DNA of 26,520 nucleotides, from the IMG/VR virus record IMGVR_UViG_3300038701_001497, positions 1 through 26,520 of that record; one strand, given 5' to 3'. The notes under the pieces are model-generated. The model ran no database searches. It saw nothing but the letters and a program-made list of their open reading frames with translations, and had not been told where the DNA came from. The stretch comes from a virus. The translations under genes were made by a program, and so were the position numbers. Positions 15,976 through 24,691 of the stretch are shown piece by piece. Each line of letters opens with the position of its first letter. The stretch's first letter is position 1.

Positions 15976-18524
15976 TGTCTTTCCAAAGCTGCCTTGACGA
16001 GATCGCCACAGCTGCCGGGCGCGCGCTGAAGGAAGAGGAACTCGAGGCCCTCGAGCAGGACCTGTCACGCCTGAACGAACTCCACGGCGAAGGCGCGGCG
16101 CAAGACGCCACCCGGAACCTTGTAGAAAAAATCCTCGTTGAGAAAGAAGTCGCGGCGAAGATACAGGCGCGCAACGCAGTCATCAACAAGCTTCGCCGGG
16201 TTGAACTGTTCGATTACATCACCAATACTTGGGCCGATCGCCCGGAACTGGGTCTCGAGGCGGCGCTCGTGGGCGTCACGAAGGGGGCCAAGCAGGGTGC
16301 CCACGCGAGCGCGGCAGCGACACAAGGCACCATCTTTGCAAAGCATGCCATGGGCCTTGTCGCCGATATGAACGACGACGGCGTCTGGCGGATGTTCGTC
16401 AGCGGCGAGATGGACCGCGACATCTACCGGGCGATCCACGAGATCGACAAGCCCGAGCCGAACCTCCGGGAGATCCCTGACGAGGCGGTGATGATGGCCC
16501 GCGCCATCCAGAAACACACAGAGAGCCTTCGCATCCTCGCGAACCAGCACGGTGCGAATATCGGTCGTCTGCCGGGGTACCTCGTGAAACAGACCCACGA
16601 CTACGCCAAGATTTATCGGAACAAGGACGAGTGGCACACGTTCATCCGCGATAACCTCGATTGGGAGCGCAGCTTCCCCGACATCGACCTCAACAACAAG
16701 GCCGAGGTGGACGAGGTACTGAACAGCGTTTATGTCAGTCTCGCGTCGGGGGTGCATCTCGCCTCGCCGGGCGCGGGTAACCGTGTCAACGGTATCGACG
16801 GCAGCGCGCCTCCCGAGATGCGGTTTGTCGGCATCGCCAACATCGGCAAGAAGATGAGCCACGAACGGGTCCTGAACTTCAAGGACGCGGACGCCGAGTT
16901 CGAGTACAACCGGCAGTTCGGCGCAGGCAAGTTGACCGAGGGCGTCATCTACGGCATGGAGAAAATGGCGCAGGACATCGGCGTCATGCAGCACTTCGGC
17001 CCGAACGCCGATGCCAACCTGCGCGCCGTCCAGGACATGGTCTTGCGGAGATTGAAGAAAGAGGGTGATGTCAAGCGTCTCCAGCGCGCGAAGCGGGGCA
17101 TGGAGAAGTCGATGAGCATCTTCTGGCCGCAGGTCAACGGCCTCGCGCGCGTCCCCGGCAACCACATGCTGGCGCAGGCGTCGCAGACCGCGCGGGCGGT
17201 CCAGCAGTGGTCCAAGCTGGGCGGGGCGGTCATCTCCGGTATCGCCGATATCGGCTTGTACGCGTCGGAGGTATCCTACGGCGGCGGCAACATATTCAGC
17301 GGCATGGGCGAGGCGCTGACCTCGATCTCCAATAACACACCGGCGCGGGACCGCGCCCGGCTTCTCTCCTCTCTGGGGGTCATGCACGACGGTCTCATCT
17401 CCGCCGCGTCAAAAAGGTTCGACGCCTCGGACAACGCCCCCGGCAAAGTCTCCTCGATCACCAGCCTGTTCTTCAAGTACAACGGGCTGCGGTGGTGGAC
17501 GGACCAGTTACGCAGCGGCTTCGCGTTGGCCCGGTCGCACGACCTCGCCTTGCAGGCGGGTAACAACTGGGACGCCCTGTCGCCGGACACTCAGCGGGTG
17601 CTGGGTCTGTACGGCCTCGACAGCGCTAAGTGGGACATCGTCCGCATGTCCCCGCAGGACGTGGACGGCCGCGCGTACCTGACGGCCGAGGGTGTCGAGG
17701 AACTGGGAGACGAGCCGTTCATCGCGTACCTCAACAACGCGGGGTTGAAGCCCACCCGGGTCGCGATCCGCAACCTGCGGCAGGAGGTCGCCGGCCAGTT
17801 CCGGTCCTACTTCTTCGACCGCTCCACCACGGCGTCGCTTGAGCCAAACTCGAAGACCCAGGGCATCACCATGCGCGGCACCCAGCCGGGTACGGTCGAG
17901 GGTGAGAGCCTGCGCCACCTGATGCTGTTCAAGTCGTTCATCACGGCGGTCGTTCAGCGACCGCTCGCCCGGGAGTTCTACGGGCGGGGCGCGATGGACC
18001 TGAAAACTTCGCTGAAGAACGGCAACGGAGAGATGCAGGGGTTGGCCCAGCTTATGGTCATGTCCACCGTGTTCGGTTACGCCGCCATGTCTATCAAGGA
18101 CCTGCTGAAGGGTAAGACCGTGCGGGACCCCCTCGAGGGGCGCACCATGCTGGCCGCGCTGGCGCAGGGCGGAGCGATGGGTATCTACGGGGACTTCCTG
18201 TTCGGCGACATGAAGAACCGCTACGGCGGCGGCGCCGTCTCCACGCTTGCCGGCCCCACGGCTGGCACCATCGACAGTATCGCCGACCTGTTCCAGCGGG
18301 CGCGTGACGGGGACGACACCGCGGCCGCGGGCTTCCGCACGATCCTGAACAACACCCCGTTCATCAACCTGTTCTACACGAAGTGGGCGCTGGACTACCT
18401 GTTCCTCCACCAGATGTCGGAGAACCTCTCCCCCGGCTACCTTCGCCGCATGGAGCGCAGGGTGGAGAAGGAGACAGGGCAGTCGTACCTGTTCCCGCCG
18501 TCGCAGTACGCCGCTGGATTATGA
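15975..18524 (+). CDS. Large internal virion/ejection protein (gp16-like C-terminal part)
   Basis: An 849-residue protein. The N-terminus (residues 15-75) is charged helix. The middle is soluble, with HTFIRDNLDWERSFPDIDLN and a possible membrane-associated helix near 413-432 (LGGAVISGIADIGLYASEV). The C-terminal part carries the segments SFITAVVQRPLAREFYGRG, VFGYAAMSIKDLLKGKTVRD and ALAQGGAMGIYGDFLFGDMK, a combination I associate with large phage internal proteins at the end of the ejection cluster. No polymerase or hydrolase motif was recognised. It overlaps the 14245 gene by one base and is the last gene before the fibre module. Confidence 0.6.
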   Translation: MSFQSCLDEIATAAGRALKEEELEALEQDLSRLNELHGEGAAQDATRNLVEKILVEKEVAAKIQARNAVINKLRRVELFDYITNTWADRPELGLEAALVGVTKGAKQGAHASAAATQGTIFAKHAMGLVADMNDDGVWRMFVSGEMDRDIYRAIHEIDKPEPNLREIPDEAVMMARAIQKHTESLRILANQHGANIGRLPGYLVKQTHDYAKIYRNKDEWHTFIRDNLDWERSFPDIDLNNKAEVDEVLNSVYVSLASGVHLASPGAGNRVNGIDGSAPPEMRFVGIANIGKKMSHERVLNFKDADAEFEYNRQFGAGKLTEGVIYGMEKMAQDIGVMQHFGPNADANLRAVQDMVLRRLKKEGDVKRLQRAKRGMEKSMSIFWPQVNGLARVPGNHMLAQASQTARAVQQWSKLGGAVISGIADIGLYASEVSYGGGNIFSGMGEALTSISNNTPARDRARLLSSLGVMHDGLISAASKRFDASDNAPGKVSSITSLFFKYNGLRWWTDQLRSGFALARSHDLALQAGNNWDALSPDTQRVLGLYGLDSAKWDIVRMSPQDVDGRAYLTAEGVEELGDEPFIAYLNNAGLKPTRVAIRNLRQEVAGQFRSYFFDRSTTASLEPNSKTQGITMRGTQPGTVEGESLRHLMLFKSFITAVVQRPLAREFYGRGAMDLKTSLKNGNGEMQGLAQLMVMSTVFGYAAMSIKDLLKGKTVRDPLEGRTMLAALAQGGAMGIYGDFLFGDMKNRYGGGAVSTLAGPTAGTIDSIADLFQRARDGDDTAAAGFRTILNNTPFINLFYTKWALDYLFLHQMSENLSPGYLRRMERRVEKETGQSYLFPPSQYAAGL

Positions 18525-18561
18525 CCCGATGCCGGGCTACACTGGCCCCAGGAGTTAAGAT

Positions 18562-19602
18562 ATGACGATCACCACCTCGACCAACCGCGTGGACTTCGCC
18601 GGGAACGACATCACGACGGCGTTCGCGACCGGGTTCAAGTTTTACGCCGAGACCGACTTGACGGTTATCCTCGTCACGGACAGCACCGGGGCCGAGGCCA
18701 CGCAGGTGCTGACGACAGATTACACGGTCACGGGCACCGGCCTCGACGCAGGCGGCACCGTGACGATGAACACCGCCCCGGCCACGGGCGAGACGCTGGT
18801 CATCATACGATCGCAGGGGTACACCCAGACGCTCGACTTGGTCGAGAACGACGCGTTCCCTTCGGAGAGTGTCGAGGAGCAGCTTGACCGGACGGTGGTC
18901 ATGGCGCTCCAGCTTCTTGACAAGATCGGCAGGTCTGTGCAGCTTCCCGACGGCTTCACCGACACGTTCGACACCACCCTCCCCGCGGATCTGGACACCG
19001 CCTCTGCCGCGATCGTGGTCAACGACGCCGCAGACGGTTTCGAGATGAAGACACTGGTGGCGCTCGACGCGCTGGGCTTGCCGCTGTCTTTCGGAAACGG
19101 CGGAACGGGCGCGTCCTACGCCAATCTTGCTGCGCTCCTCGCCGGCTGGGGCATGGAGATCGGCACGGACATCCAAGCCTATGACGCCGACACGGCGAAA
19201 ACAGACGTGGCGAATACGTGGACCGCGAACCAGACCTTTGCGGACAACCAGGTTATTCGTGCGCTCCTGAAGGACACGGCGGAGGCGGTCAACGCCATCG
19301 GCGCCATAGGCGGCGGTACGCAGGACATCGACTACACGCTCGGCCAGTGCGTAACTGCCACGGTGGACACCTCGACCACGACCTTCACGTTCTCGAACCC
19401 GCCCGCGTCGGGCCGGAAGGGCAGCTTCGAGTTGCACTTGACGAACGGCGGGTCGCAGACGGTCAACTGGCCCGCCTCCGTGGATTGGGCGGGCGCCACC
19501 GCTCCGACCCTGACCTCCTCGGGTGTCGATGTTCTGGTGTTCGTCACGACCGACGGCGGCACTACGTGGCTCGGGTTCACCGCCGGTCTGGACATGTCCT
19601 GA
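18562..19602 (+). CDS. Tail fibre protein with T7 gp17-type N-terminus
   Basis: A 346-residue protein. Residues about 8-130 (NRVDFAGNDITTAFATGFKF, then a GGTVTMNTAPATGETLVIIR segment and ESVEEQLDRTV) match the N-terminal fibre domain of T7-like phages, which fixes the fibre to the tail. The C-terminal half is beta-rich (FGNGGTGASYANLAALLAG, then FTFSNPPASGRKGSFEL), probably a short shaft or adaptor end. AGGAG (18550-18554) is seven bases upstream of the ATG. The following beta proteins may attach to it, so this could be an adaptor rather than the receptor-binding tip. Confidence 0.8.
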   Translation: MTITTSTNRVDFAGNDITTAFATGFKFYAETDLTVILVTDSTGAEATQVLTTDYTVTGTGLDAGGTVTMNTAPATGETLVIIRSQGYTQTLDLVENDAFPSESVEEQLDRTVVMALQLLDKIGRSVQLPDGFTDTFDTTLPADLDTASAAIVVNDAADGFEMKTLVALDALGLPLSFGNGGTGASYANLAALLAGWGMEIGTDIQAYDADTAKTDVANTWTANQTFADNQVIRALLKDTAEAVNAIGAIGGGTQDIDYTLGQCVTATVDTSTTTFTFSNPPASGRKGSFELHLTNGGSQTVNWPASVDWAGATAPTLTSSGVDVLVFVTTDGGTTWLGFTAGLDMS

Positions 19603-20270
19603 TGCTCCAGCGAAGTCTCATGATGGCTGCGGGTGGCGTGTCGCCGGTAGAGGTTACTTTTTCGTCGAGCAACCTTCTCGGAACGAACACTTCGACCTAC
19701 ATATTTACCGGCGCGGCCCCGACAGCAACAGCCGACGATGTAGTTGTCGTATGTATAACCGCTGGCGCGGAAACAAGGACGATCAGTTCCGTCACGGTTG
19801 ACGGTAATGCGATGTCATTGGTTATCGCGTCGAACGGTGCCGAGAGTTGCGCTATTTATTCCTACGCTGGATCGACGGACGGTTCCGGCGACGTTGTTGT
19901 GACGTGGAGCAACGGCCAAGGCCGTTGTGGAATAGGCGTTTACGTTCTCACAAATGCCTCAGACACGGCCTCGGATACCGCATCTGACGTTGATACGAGC
20001 GGCGCACTCAGCACGACGATAGATTGCCCCGCAGGCGGCGCTGTTATCGCAATGACCGGGTGTCGAAGCAGTAATGATTCTGACCCTGCCGAGTTCAGTT
20101 GGTCACTTTCTGCGGAAGATTTTGACGAGCAGATCGAAGGTGGAAACGATTTATCCCATACCGGGGGAAGCGAAGAATTTGTAGCCGCGCAGACGAGTCT
20201 TGCCGTGACCTGTACGCCCAACAGAACCTACGCATCGGCCCGCCTGCTCGTGGCCTCCTTCGGCGCTTGA
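19602..20270 (+). CDS. Putative fibre-associated beta protein
   Basis: A 222-residue protein starting MLQRSLMMAAGG, with a Ser/Thr/Ala-rich beta-strand body (VEVTFSSSNLLGTNTSTYIF, then VVVVCITAGAETRTISSVTV) and no catalytic motif. ATG 19602 overlaps the fibre stop (TGATG) without a clear ribosome site, so translation is probably coupled; a longer frame upstream runs inside the fibre gene and is rejected. Base composition is visibly less GC-rich than in the head genes. A receptor-binding or fibre-tip role is inferred from position and composition; family unknown. Confidence 0.55.
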   Translation: MLQRSLMMAAGGVSPVEVTFSSSNLLGTNTSTYIFTGAAPTATADDVVVVCITAGAETRTISSVTVDGNAMSLVIASNGAESCAIYSYAGSTDGSGDVVVTWSNGQGRCGIGVYVLTNASDTASDTASDVDTSGALSTTIDCPAGGAVIAMTGCRSSNDSDPAEFSWSLSAEDFDEQIEGGNDLSHTGGSEEFVAAQTSLAVTCTPNRTYASARLLVASFGA

Positions 20271-20286
20271 CGGGAAATTATAGAGC

Positions 20287-20688
20287 ATGACAGATTACAT
20301 ACACCAGACCGATAACGTTATCGACGTGGCACCGGGGCCGTTGCCAGCCTCCTGGCGAAATGTATCCGGGTTGGAATTGTTGTCGGACGAGGACCTTAAG
20401 GTTGCGGGATGGTTGCCGGTCGTGGACGACGCACCGTCTTTCGACCCGGACCTGCAATACCTCGTACACGTTCTTGGTGCTATGGTGGGAGACGACGTTC
20501 CCGTGGGGGCCGACAGTGTCACGCGCTACTACGAGGTTCGCAACCGGCCCGCGGAGAGCGCGCTCCCCTCTATTCTCAAGCGCCGCTCCCTGTCGGAACG
20601 GGAAGAGATACTCGCGTCTCTCGGTGACGCGTTCACCGCCGAGCAAGTAGTCCTGTTGAAGAAAATCATCAACCTGACAGAAGGATAG
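20287..20688 (+). CDS. Hypothetical protein in the fibre module
   Basis: A 133-residue protein with NVIDVAPGPLPASWRNVSGL, LSDEDLKVAGWLPVVDDAP near the N-terminus, and a charged helical C-terminal part (ILKRRSLSEREEILASLGDA). The short N-terminal part resembles the small tail-attached or fibre-chaperone proteins found after fibre genes, where a (D/E)LK..GWLPV pattern is frequent. It has no signal peptide. It might be a fibre assembly chaperone, but this is inference; the family was not identified. Confidence 0.5.
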   Translation: MTDYIHQTDNVIDVAPGPLPASWRNVSGLELLSDEDLKVAGWLPVVDDAPSFDPDLQYLVHVLGAMVGDDVPVGADSVTRYYEVRNRPAESALPSILKRRSLSEREEILASLGDAFTAEQVVLLKKIINLTEG

Positions 20689-20694
20689 AACTCT

Positions 20695-21243
20695 ATGTCA
20701 AACGTTCAATACGACAGCACGACTGTCGGCGGTCTGAAACTGGCCGAACATGTCAACACCGCGCTCGGGAAGATCGACGAGGCGGGCACGATCAAGAGTC
20801 TTGCCGACAACAGCACCAAGGATGGTGCGTTGAAGGAGATGCTCGAAATCGGTTACGCGACCAAGGTCGTCGAGTTCTCGGTCGGCTCCCAGACGGGTAA
20901 CGTCTCGGTCGGCGATACGCTCACCGGCGGCACCAGTGGCGCGGAAGGTGTGCTGGTTTGGCAGAACGACGTGGGCAGTGTGGCCCACATGATCGTGCAG
21001 AAAGTGTCCGGCACCTTTCAGGAAGGCGAGACAGTCACCGGCAACGGCAACGGGAACACCATGACGATTACCGCCGGTACGCTGGTCACGGCCCCCGGCG
21101 GTGGCGACGGTAAATACCCCGGCGAGGTCCTGTTCGGCGCCGAGGCAGGCTCTGGTCCGGCGGTGTACGACGCGATTGTCGCGGCCATGGATGGCATGAG
21201 CGCGCTCCGGTCGAGTTACTCCGTGCTGTTCCAAGGCGGGTGA
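20695..21243 (+). CDS. Putative virion/fibre structural protein
   Basis: A 182-residue protein. The centre has two similar beta units, VSVGDTLTGGTSGAEGVLVW and FQEGETVTGNGNGNTMTI, the G(D/E)T(L/V)TG..(S/N)G type of short strand repeat frequent in phage tail and fibre proteins. The end (PAVYDAIVAAMDGMSALRSS) is helical. AAGGA precedes the start by about ten bases. It is in line with the fibre genes and overlaps the membrane-protein gene that follows. No enzyme motif. Confidence 0.5.
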   Translation: MSNVQYDSTTVGGLKLAEHVNTALGKIDEAGTIKSLADNSTKDGALKEMLEIGYATKVVEFSVGSQTGNVSVGDTLTGGTSGAEGVLVWQNDVGSVAHMIVQKVSGTFQEGETVTGNGNGNTMTITAGTLVTAPGGGDGKYPGEVLFGAEAGSGPAVYDAIVAAMDGMSALRSSYSVLFQGG

Positions 21244-21653
21244 TGAAAAAGCCCTGTGAAATATGGCACTGGTGGTTGTCGCAGTGGCTTGTCCCCATGC
21301 GCGCCGCCGCCATAATGCTCGGTTGGTTCGCGTTTTGCTGGGCTGCGCCGCTGCTGCCAAACCCTGAGCCGCGGAACGCTGTGCACATGCACCTCGCATC
21401 GGTCATTCCGTTGTGGGGCTACGGTGTCATCGCGCTGGTTGTGTTCATCTCTTACTGGCTGGCGGGGGCATTGGCTTTCCTCGTCCGGTACAGGTGGGCG
21501 GAGCACAATGCACACCTTCTGTCCTGCGGCTTCTGGTCTTTTATAAGCTGCCTGTTCTTCGTGTCGGGGGCGTCTCACACCGGGACCGGCGTCTACCTCG
21601 TCATGGCTATTTCATCCGGCACCTGCTCCCTTGTCACATATAACAGGAAATAA
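21243..21653 (+). CDS. Four-helix membrane protein, holin candidate
   Basis: A 136-residue, strongly hydrophobic protein rich in Trp and Phe, with membrane segments near residues 20-38, 50-81 (long, possibly a tight pair), 92-109 and 114-132. The ATG at 21243 overlaps the previous stop; a GTG three bases earlier is also possible. It is the first of four small membrane-protein genes before and around the identified holin, so a lysis or inner-membrane role is likely (holin, antiholin or membrane-altering protein). The sequence has no recognised family motif. Confidence 0.5.
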   Translation: MKKPCEIWHWWLSQWLVPMRAAAIMLGWFAFCWAAPLLPNPEPRNAVHMHLASVIPLWGYGVIALVVFISYWLAGALAFLVRYRWAEHNAHLLSCGFWSFISCLFFVSGASHTGTGVYLVMAISSGTCSLVTYNRK

Positions 21654-21655
21654 AA

Positions 21656-21964
21656 ATGACTGGATGGCTTGAGGAGCATTTTGTTGGCCCCGTCGCCGCG
21701 ATGGTCTTGTCGCTGCTTGTCGGCGTATTTGTACCGGTCGCGCTGGCGGTATACCGGCGCCGCAAGACATTCGGCGAAGTCCGCGAAAGCCTGTCGGCCA
21801 GTGAAGCAAAGTTTCGGGCGGATCTGATTGTGCGGTTGAACGCCATCACGGAACGATGCGACCGCTTGCAGAAAGAAAATATCGAATGTGAGCGGCGCAG
21901 CGCGGAACTCCTGGTTGAAGTCGAGTCACTCCGGGTTGGGCTTCAGAACATGCAGAAAGGATAG
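21656..21964 (+). CDS. Membrane-anchored coiled-coil protein, i-spanin-like candidate
   Basis: A 102-residue protein with one N-terminal membrane helix (residues 10-33) followed by basic YRRRK and then a long coiled coil (about 42-100, through RLNAITERCDRLQKENIECE). Single N-terminal anchor plus coiled coil is the plan of Rz-type inner-membrane spanins, which span the periplasm in the last step of lysis. Two cysteines lie in the coil. No o-spanin lipobox gene is embedded or adjacent, so the spanin role is uncertain; it may instead be a holin partner. Confidence 0.45.
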   Translation: MTGWLEEHFVGPVAAMVLSLLVGVFVPVALAVYRRRKTFGEVRESLSASEAKFRADLIVRLNAITERCDRLQKENIECERRSAELLVEVESLRVGLQNMQKG

Positions 21965-21968
21965 ATTG

Positions 21969-22400
21969 ATGATCAGTCAAGCAGCCAAGGGACTTGCGGA
22001 GGGTGTCGCCGGGCCGTTGTTCGGGTTGATCGACAACCTGTTCACCTCCGACGAGGAGCGGGCAGCAGCCAAGGTCAAGCTTCTCGAGATGGAGCAGCGC
22101 GGTGAACTCGACGCGACAAAACAGCAGCTTTCCGCCATCTTGGCCGAGGCCAACAGCGACGACCCGTGGACCAGCAGAGCGCGGCCGACGTTTCTTTACC
22201 TGATTTACACCATCATCCTGATGTGCGTCGGCGGCGCCATCATCGGGATCTGGTGGCCGGACCATGTGGCGACCGCCGCCAGCAACCTGACTAATCTGTT
22301 GAATGCCATCCCGGAAAGCCTCTGGTGGCTGTTCGGCGCCGGGTATCTCGGCTACACGGGCGCCAGGTCCATGGACAAGTGGCGGAAGGTCGGGCGATGA
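21969..22400 (+). CDS. Holin of the GTA three-helix type
   Basis: A 143-residue protein with charged helix at residues 25-62, then DPWTSRARP (65-73), a conserved hallmark before the first membrane segment (74-97). A second hydrophobic region is at 114-133 (ESLWWLFGAGYLGYTG), ending with ARSMDKWRK. This matches the holin family described from gene transfer agent release (GTA_holin_3TM, PF11351). It would form inner-membrane holes at lysis time. ATG 21969 was chosen for AAAGGA seven bases upstream. It overlaps the next gene by four bases (ATGA). Confidence 0.85.
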   Translation: MISQAAKGLAEGVAGPLFGLIDNLFTSDEERAAAKVKLLEMEQRGELDATKQQLSAILAEANSDDPWTSRARPTFLYLIYTIILMCVGGAIIGIWWPDHVATAASNLTNLLNAIPESLWWLFGAGYLGYTGARSMDKWRKVGR

Positions 22401-24691
22401 CCTTTGATCTGACATGGAGCGGTGAGAACGAGTTCAACCGGGCGCAATCCCGTGCGGGGGTTGTCTGGGACGGTTCCGCGCTCGGCATGGGTCTGCGCGG
22501 GCCGAACACGTTTCAGAACGGCGGCGCCTGGTCGTGGTTCGGCGATCCGCGGGCGGTTTATTCGGGCGGTATAACGTATGTCGGCTGGACGGACAGCGCG
22601 GCCCAGATCGGTATTTCGAGTTTCAACCACAGCACGGGCGAGCGTAAATCCTTCGTCCTCAAAACCGGGATCACGGAAGACGACCACGCCAACCCCGGCA
22701 TTTGCATACTGGACGACGGCAAGGTTTTCGTCACGTATTCCGAGCATAACGGTGCGGATGTCTTCTGGCGTATCTCGACCAGTGCCGGAGATATTTCAGC
22801 ATGGGGGTCTGAGACGGCTCTAACGACCGGCGGCAACGACAACACCTATCCGTCGCCGTTCCAGACCGATACCGGCCGCATCTATATTTTTTATCGCGAT
22901 GACGGGCACAACCTCGTCTATCAGTACACCGACAACGACGGTTCGACCTGGAGCGGTGAAACCGATCTGGTCACCGACGGCACGGGCAGCGATTTCGTTT
23001 ATTTCAAGATCGGCTTCGACGGAACCGACAGGTTCGATCTCGGTCTTTCTTATGCCGATCAGTCGGGAAGCCGGGAGCATGTCCGTCATGCTTATTTCGA
23101 GGGCGGTACGCTGTACGAGGCCGACGGAACGTCTATCGGTTCCAGTGCGGATCTGGACAGCATCCCCAAGGTTTACGACAGCGACGGCGGCGGGGAGGAT
23201 GCATGGATATGGGATTGCTCTCATAACGGCGGAAACGTCCAGCTTGCCTTTGCCCGTGTTCCGAGCGGGTCAGACCACACCTATGGTTACGCGCGCTGGA
23301 ACGGTTCGACATGGGACGTCAATGCAAGCGTCGTCTCGGCAGGAGAGCCGATCTACAACAGCAATCTTTCGGGTCAGGAAGAATACTCGGGCGGCATGAG
23401 CCTGAACCATGCGGCTGATGGAGAGATGTACCTTTCGATCAACAGCCCCGGCCCCGACGACGCCGCGATTTACAAATACACGACAGCCGATGATGGGGAC
23501 TCGTGGTCGTCTACGCTGGTGCAGGCGGCGTCTCCGGGAAACCGTGAGAACATCCGGCCCTATGTGCCGTGGAGCCTGACCGGGCCACATGCCGATCTGC
23601 CGGTGGTGTGGTTGCAGGGTATCTATCACGACTTCGAGGCCGGCGAGTTTCTCATGGCTCCGGTCTCCGCGGCGGAACTCGCGCGCCCGACGGGGATCGA
23701 AGCGAAGATGTCGGCGTTTTGGGATTTCTCCGAGGCGTCCGGGAATATTGATGAATCGACGCGCGGTGATATGCCGGGGACCGCCACGGCGCTGACATAC
23801 GAGCAGACAGGACCGTTCGGTTACGACGCGATCAGTTTTAACGGCACGACGTCGAAGATCATTACCGCGTCCGGCTATAGCTACAACGGGAACAGCAATT
23901 GGGCGCTGTTCATGTGGATCAAGACGTCGGTAACGTCGGTCAATAATTACCTGTTCGGCGGGCAGAACACGTCGGCATTCTATTCCCGGCTCGATACCAG
24001 CGGGAAATTCCGCGTTGCCTTCGGGGGCACAACCGTCGTCGATACTGGCGATGCCGTAAACGATGGCGAGTGGCACCGTGTCGGCCTGATCTGTGACGGC
24101 GACAACGGACGGCTCAAAGCGTCGGTCGATGGTGCGATCGTGGGGAATATCGCGCAGAGCGTTGCCGGTATGGTTGGCCCGCTGCATCTGGGCTACGCGC
24201 TGAACTTCGGTACGCCTGAATCGTTCGACGGCGACATCGCAGTGCCGGCGCTCTATCTGGACGAACTTCTATCCGATGCCGACGTGCAGGCCGATTACGA
24301 TGTTTTCTGGGACGCCGCTATTCTGGAATCGGCAGTTCAGGCATCCGACGCAGCCGGAGAAGGTGTGACGGCGACGATCGTTGCCAGCCTGCCGGCCAAT
24401 ACCTCGGCCAATCTGACGGTGTATTCCGACACGACGCCTGCCGGGCAAACGCTCGCGGTGGCGAACGGCACGAACGATTTGGATTTTGCGGATATCGACG
24501 CCGCGGATGGCGATGATATCTGGTGGGAATGGGAACCAGCCCGCACCGTTGAGAGTGCATCGCCGACGCTGACGTCTGTTCGCCTGGTCGGCGGCGCGGA
24601 AAGCGGCTCGGCCTCTGCTGCAGCGCCCCCCGGTCAAGTAGCGACATGGCGTCGTCGGTTCGGGCGCTCAGGGGGTTTGCGAAAACGATGA
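22397..24691 (+). CDS. BNR_4 beta-propeller plus LamG lectin protein, candidate depolymerase
   Basis: A 764-residue protein with the start at ATG 22397, overlapping the holin stop (ATGA). Residues about 42-410 resemble BNR_4 propellers: GGAWSWFGDPRAVY (42-55), YVGWTDS, EDDHANPGI (95-102), VTYSEHNG (112-119), and repeated strand-turn units such as DGSTWSGET. The same fold occurs in ulvan-type polysaccharide lyases (PL24/PL25 and relatives), so cleavage of a host surface glycan is possible. Residues about 437-640 look like a concanavalin/LamG lectin (AFWDFSEASG, FNGTTSKIIT, DGEWHRVGLICDG). The rest is a small beta domain and a basic tail. Catalytic residues could not be assigned, and no virion-attachment segment is evident. 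It could be a tail-spike-like receptor binder without activity. Confidence 0.65.
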   Translation: MTFDLTWSGENEFNRAQSRAGVVWDGSALGMGLRGPNTFQNGGAWSWFGDPRAVYSGGITYVGWTDSAAQIGISSFNHSTGERKSFVLKTGITEDDHANPGICILDDGKVFVTYSEHNGADVFWRISTSAGDISAWGSETALTTGGNDNTYPSPFQTDTGRIYIFYRDDGHNLVYQYTDNDGSTWSGETDLVTDGTGSDFVYFKIGFDGTDRFDLGLSYADQSGSREHVRHAYFEGGTLYEADGTSIGSSADLDSIPKVYDSDGGGEDAWIWDCSHNGGNVQLAFARVPSGSDHTYGYARWNGSTWDVNASVVSAGEPIYNSNLSGQEEYSGGMSLNHAADGEMYLSINSPGPDDAAIYKYTTADDGDSWSSTLVQAASPGNRENIRPYVPWSLTGPHADLPVVWLQGIYHDFEAGEFLMAPVSAAELARPTGIEAKMSAFWDFSEASGNIDESTRGDMPGTATALTYEQTGPFGYDAISFNGTTSKIITASGYSYNGNSNWALFMWIKTSVTSVNNYLFGGQNTSAFYSRLDTSGKFRVAFGGTTVVDTGDAVNDGEWHRVGLICDGDNGRLKASVDGAIVGNIAQSVAGMVGPLHLGYALNFGTPESFDGDIAVPALYLDELLSDADVQADYDVFWDAAILESAVQASDAAGEGVTATIVASLPANTSANLTVYSDTTPAGQTLAVANGTNDLDFADIDAADGDDIWWEWEPARTVESASPTLTSVRLVGGAESGSASAAAPPGQVATWRRRFGRSGGLRKR

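Noticed and set aside
18562-24691. A diversity-generating retroelement, expected by analogy with BPP-1
   Set aside because: No reverse transcriptase motif, no C-type lectin variable end and no template/variable repeat pair was seen.
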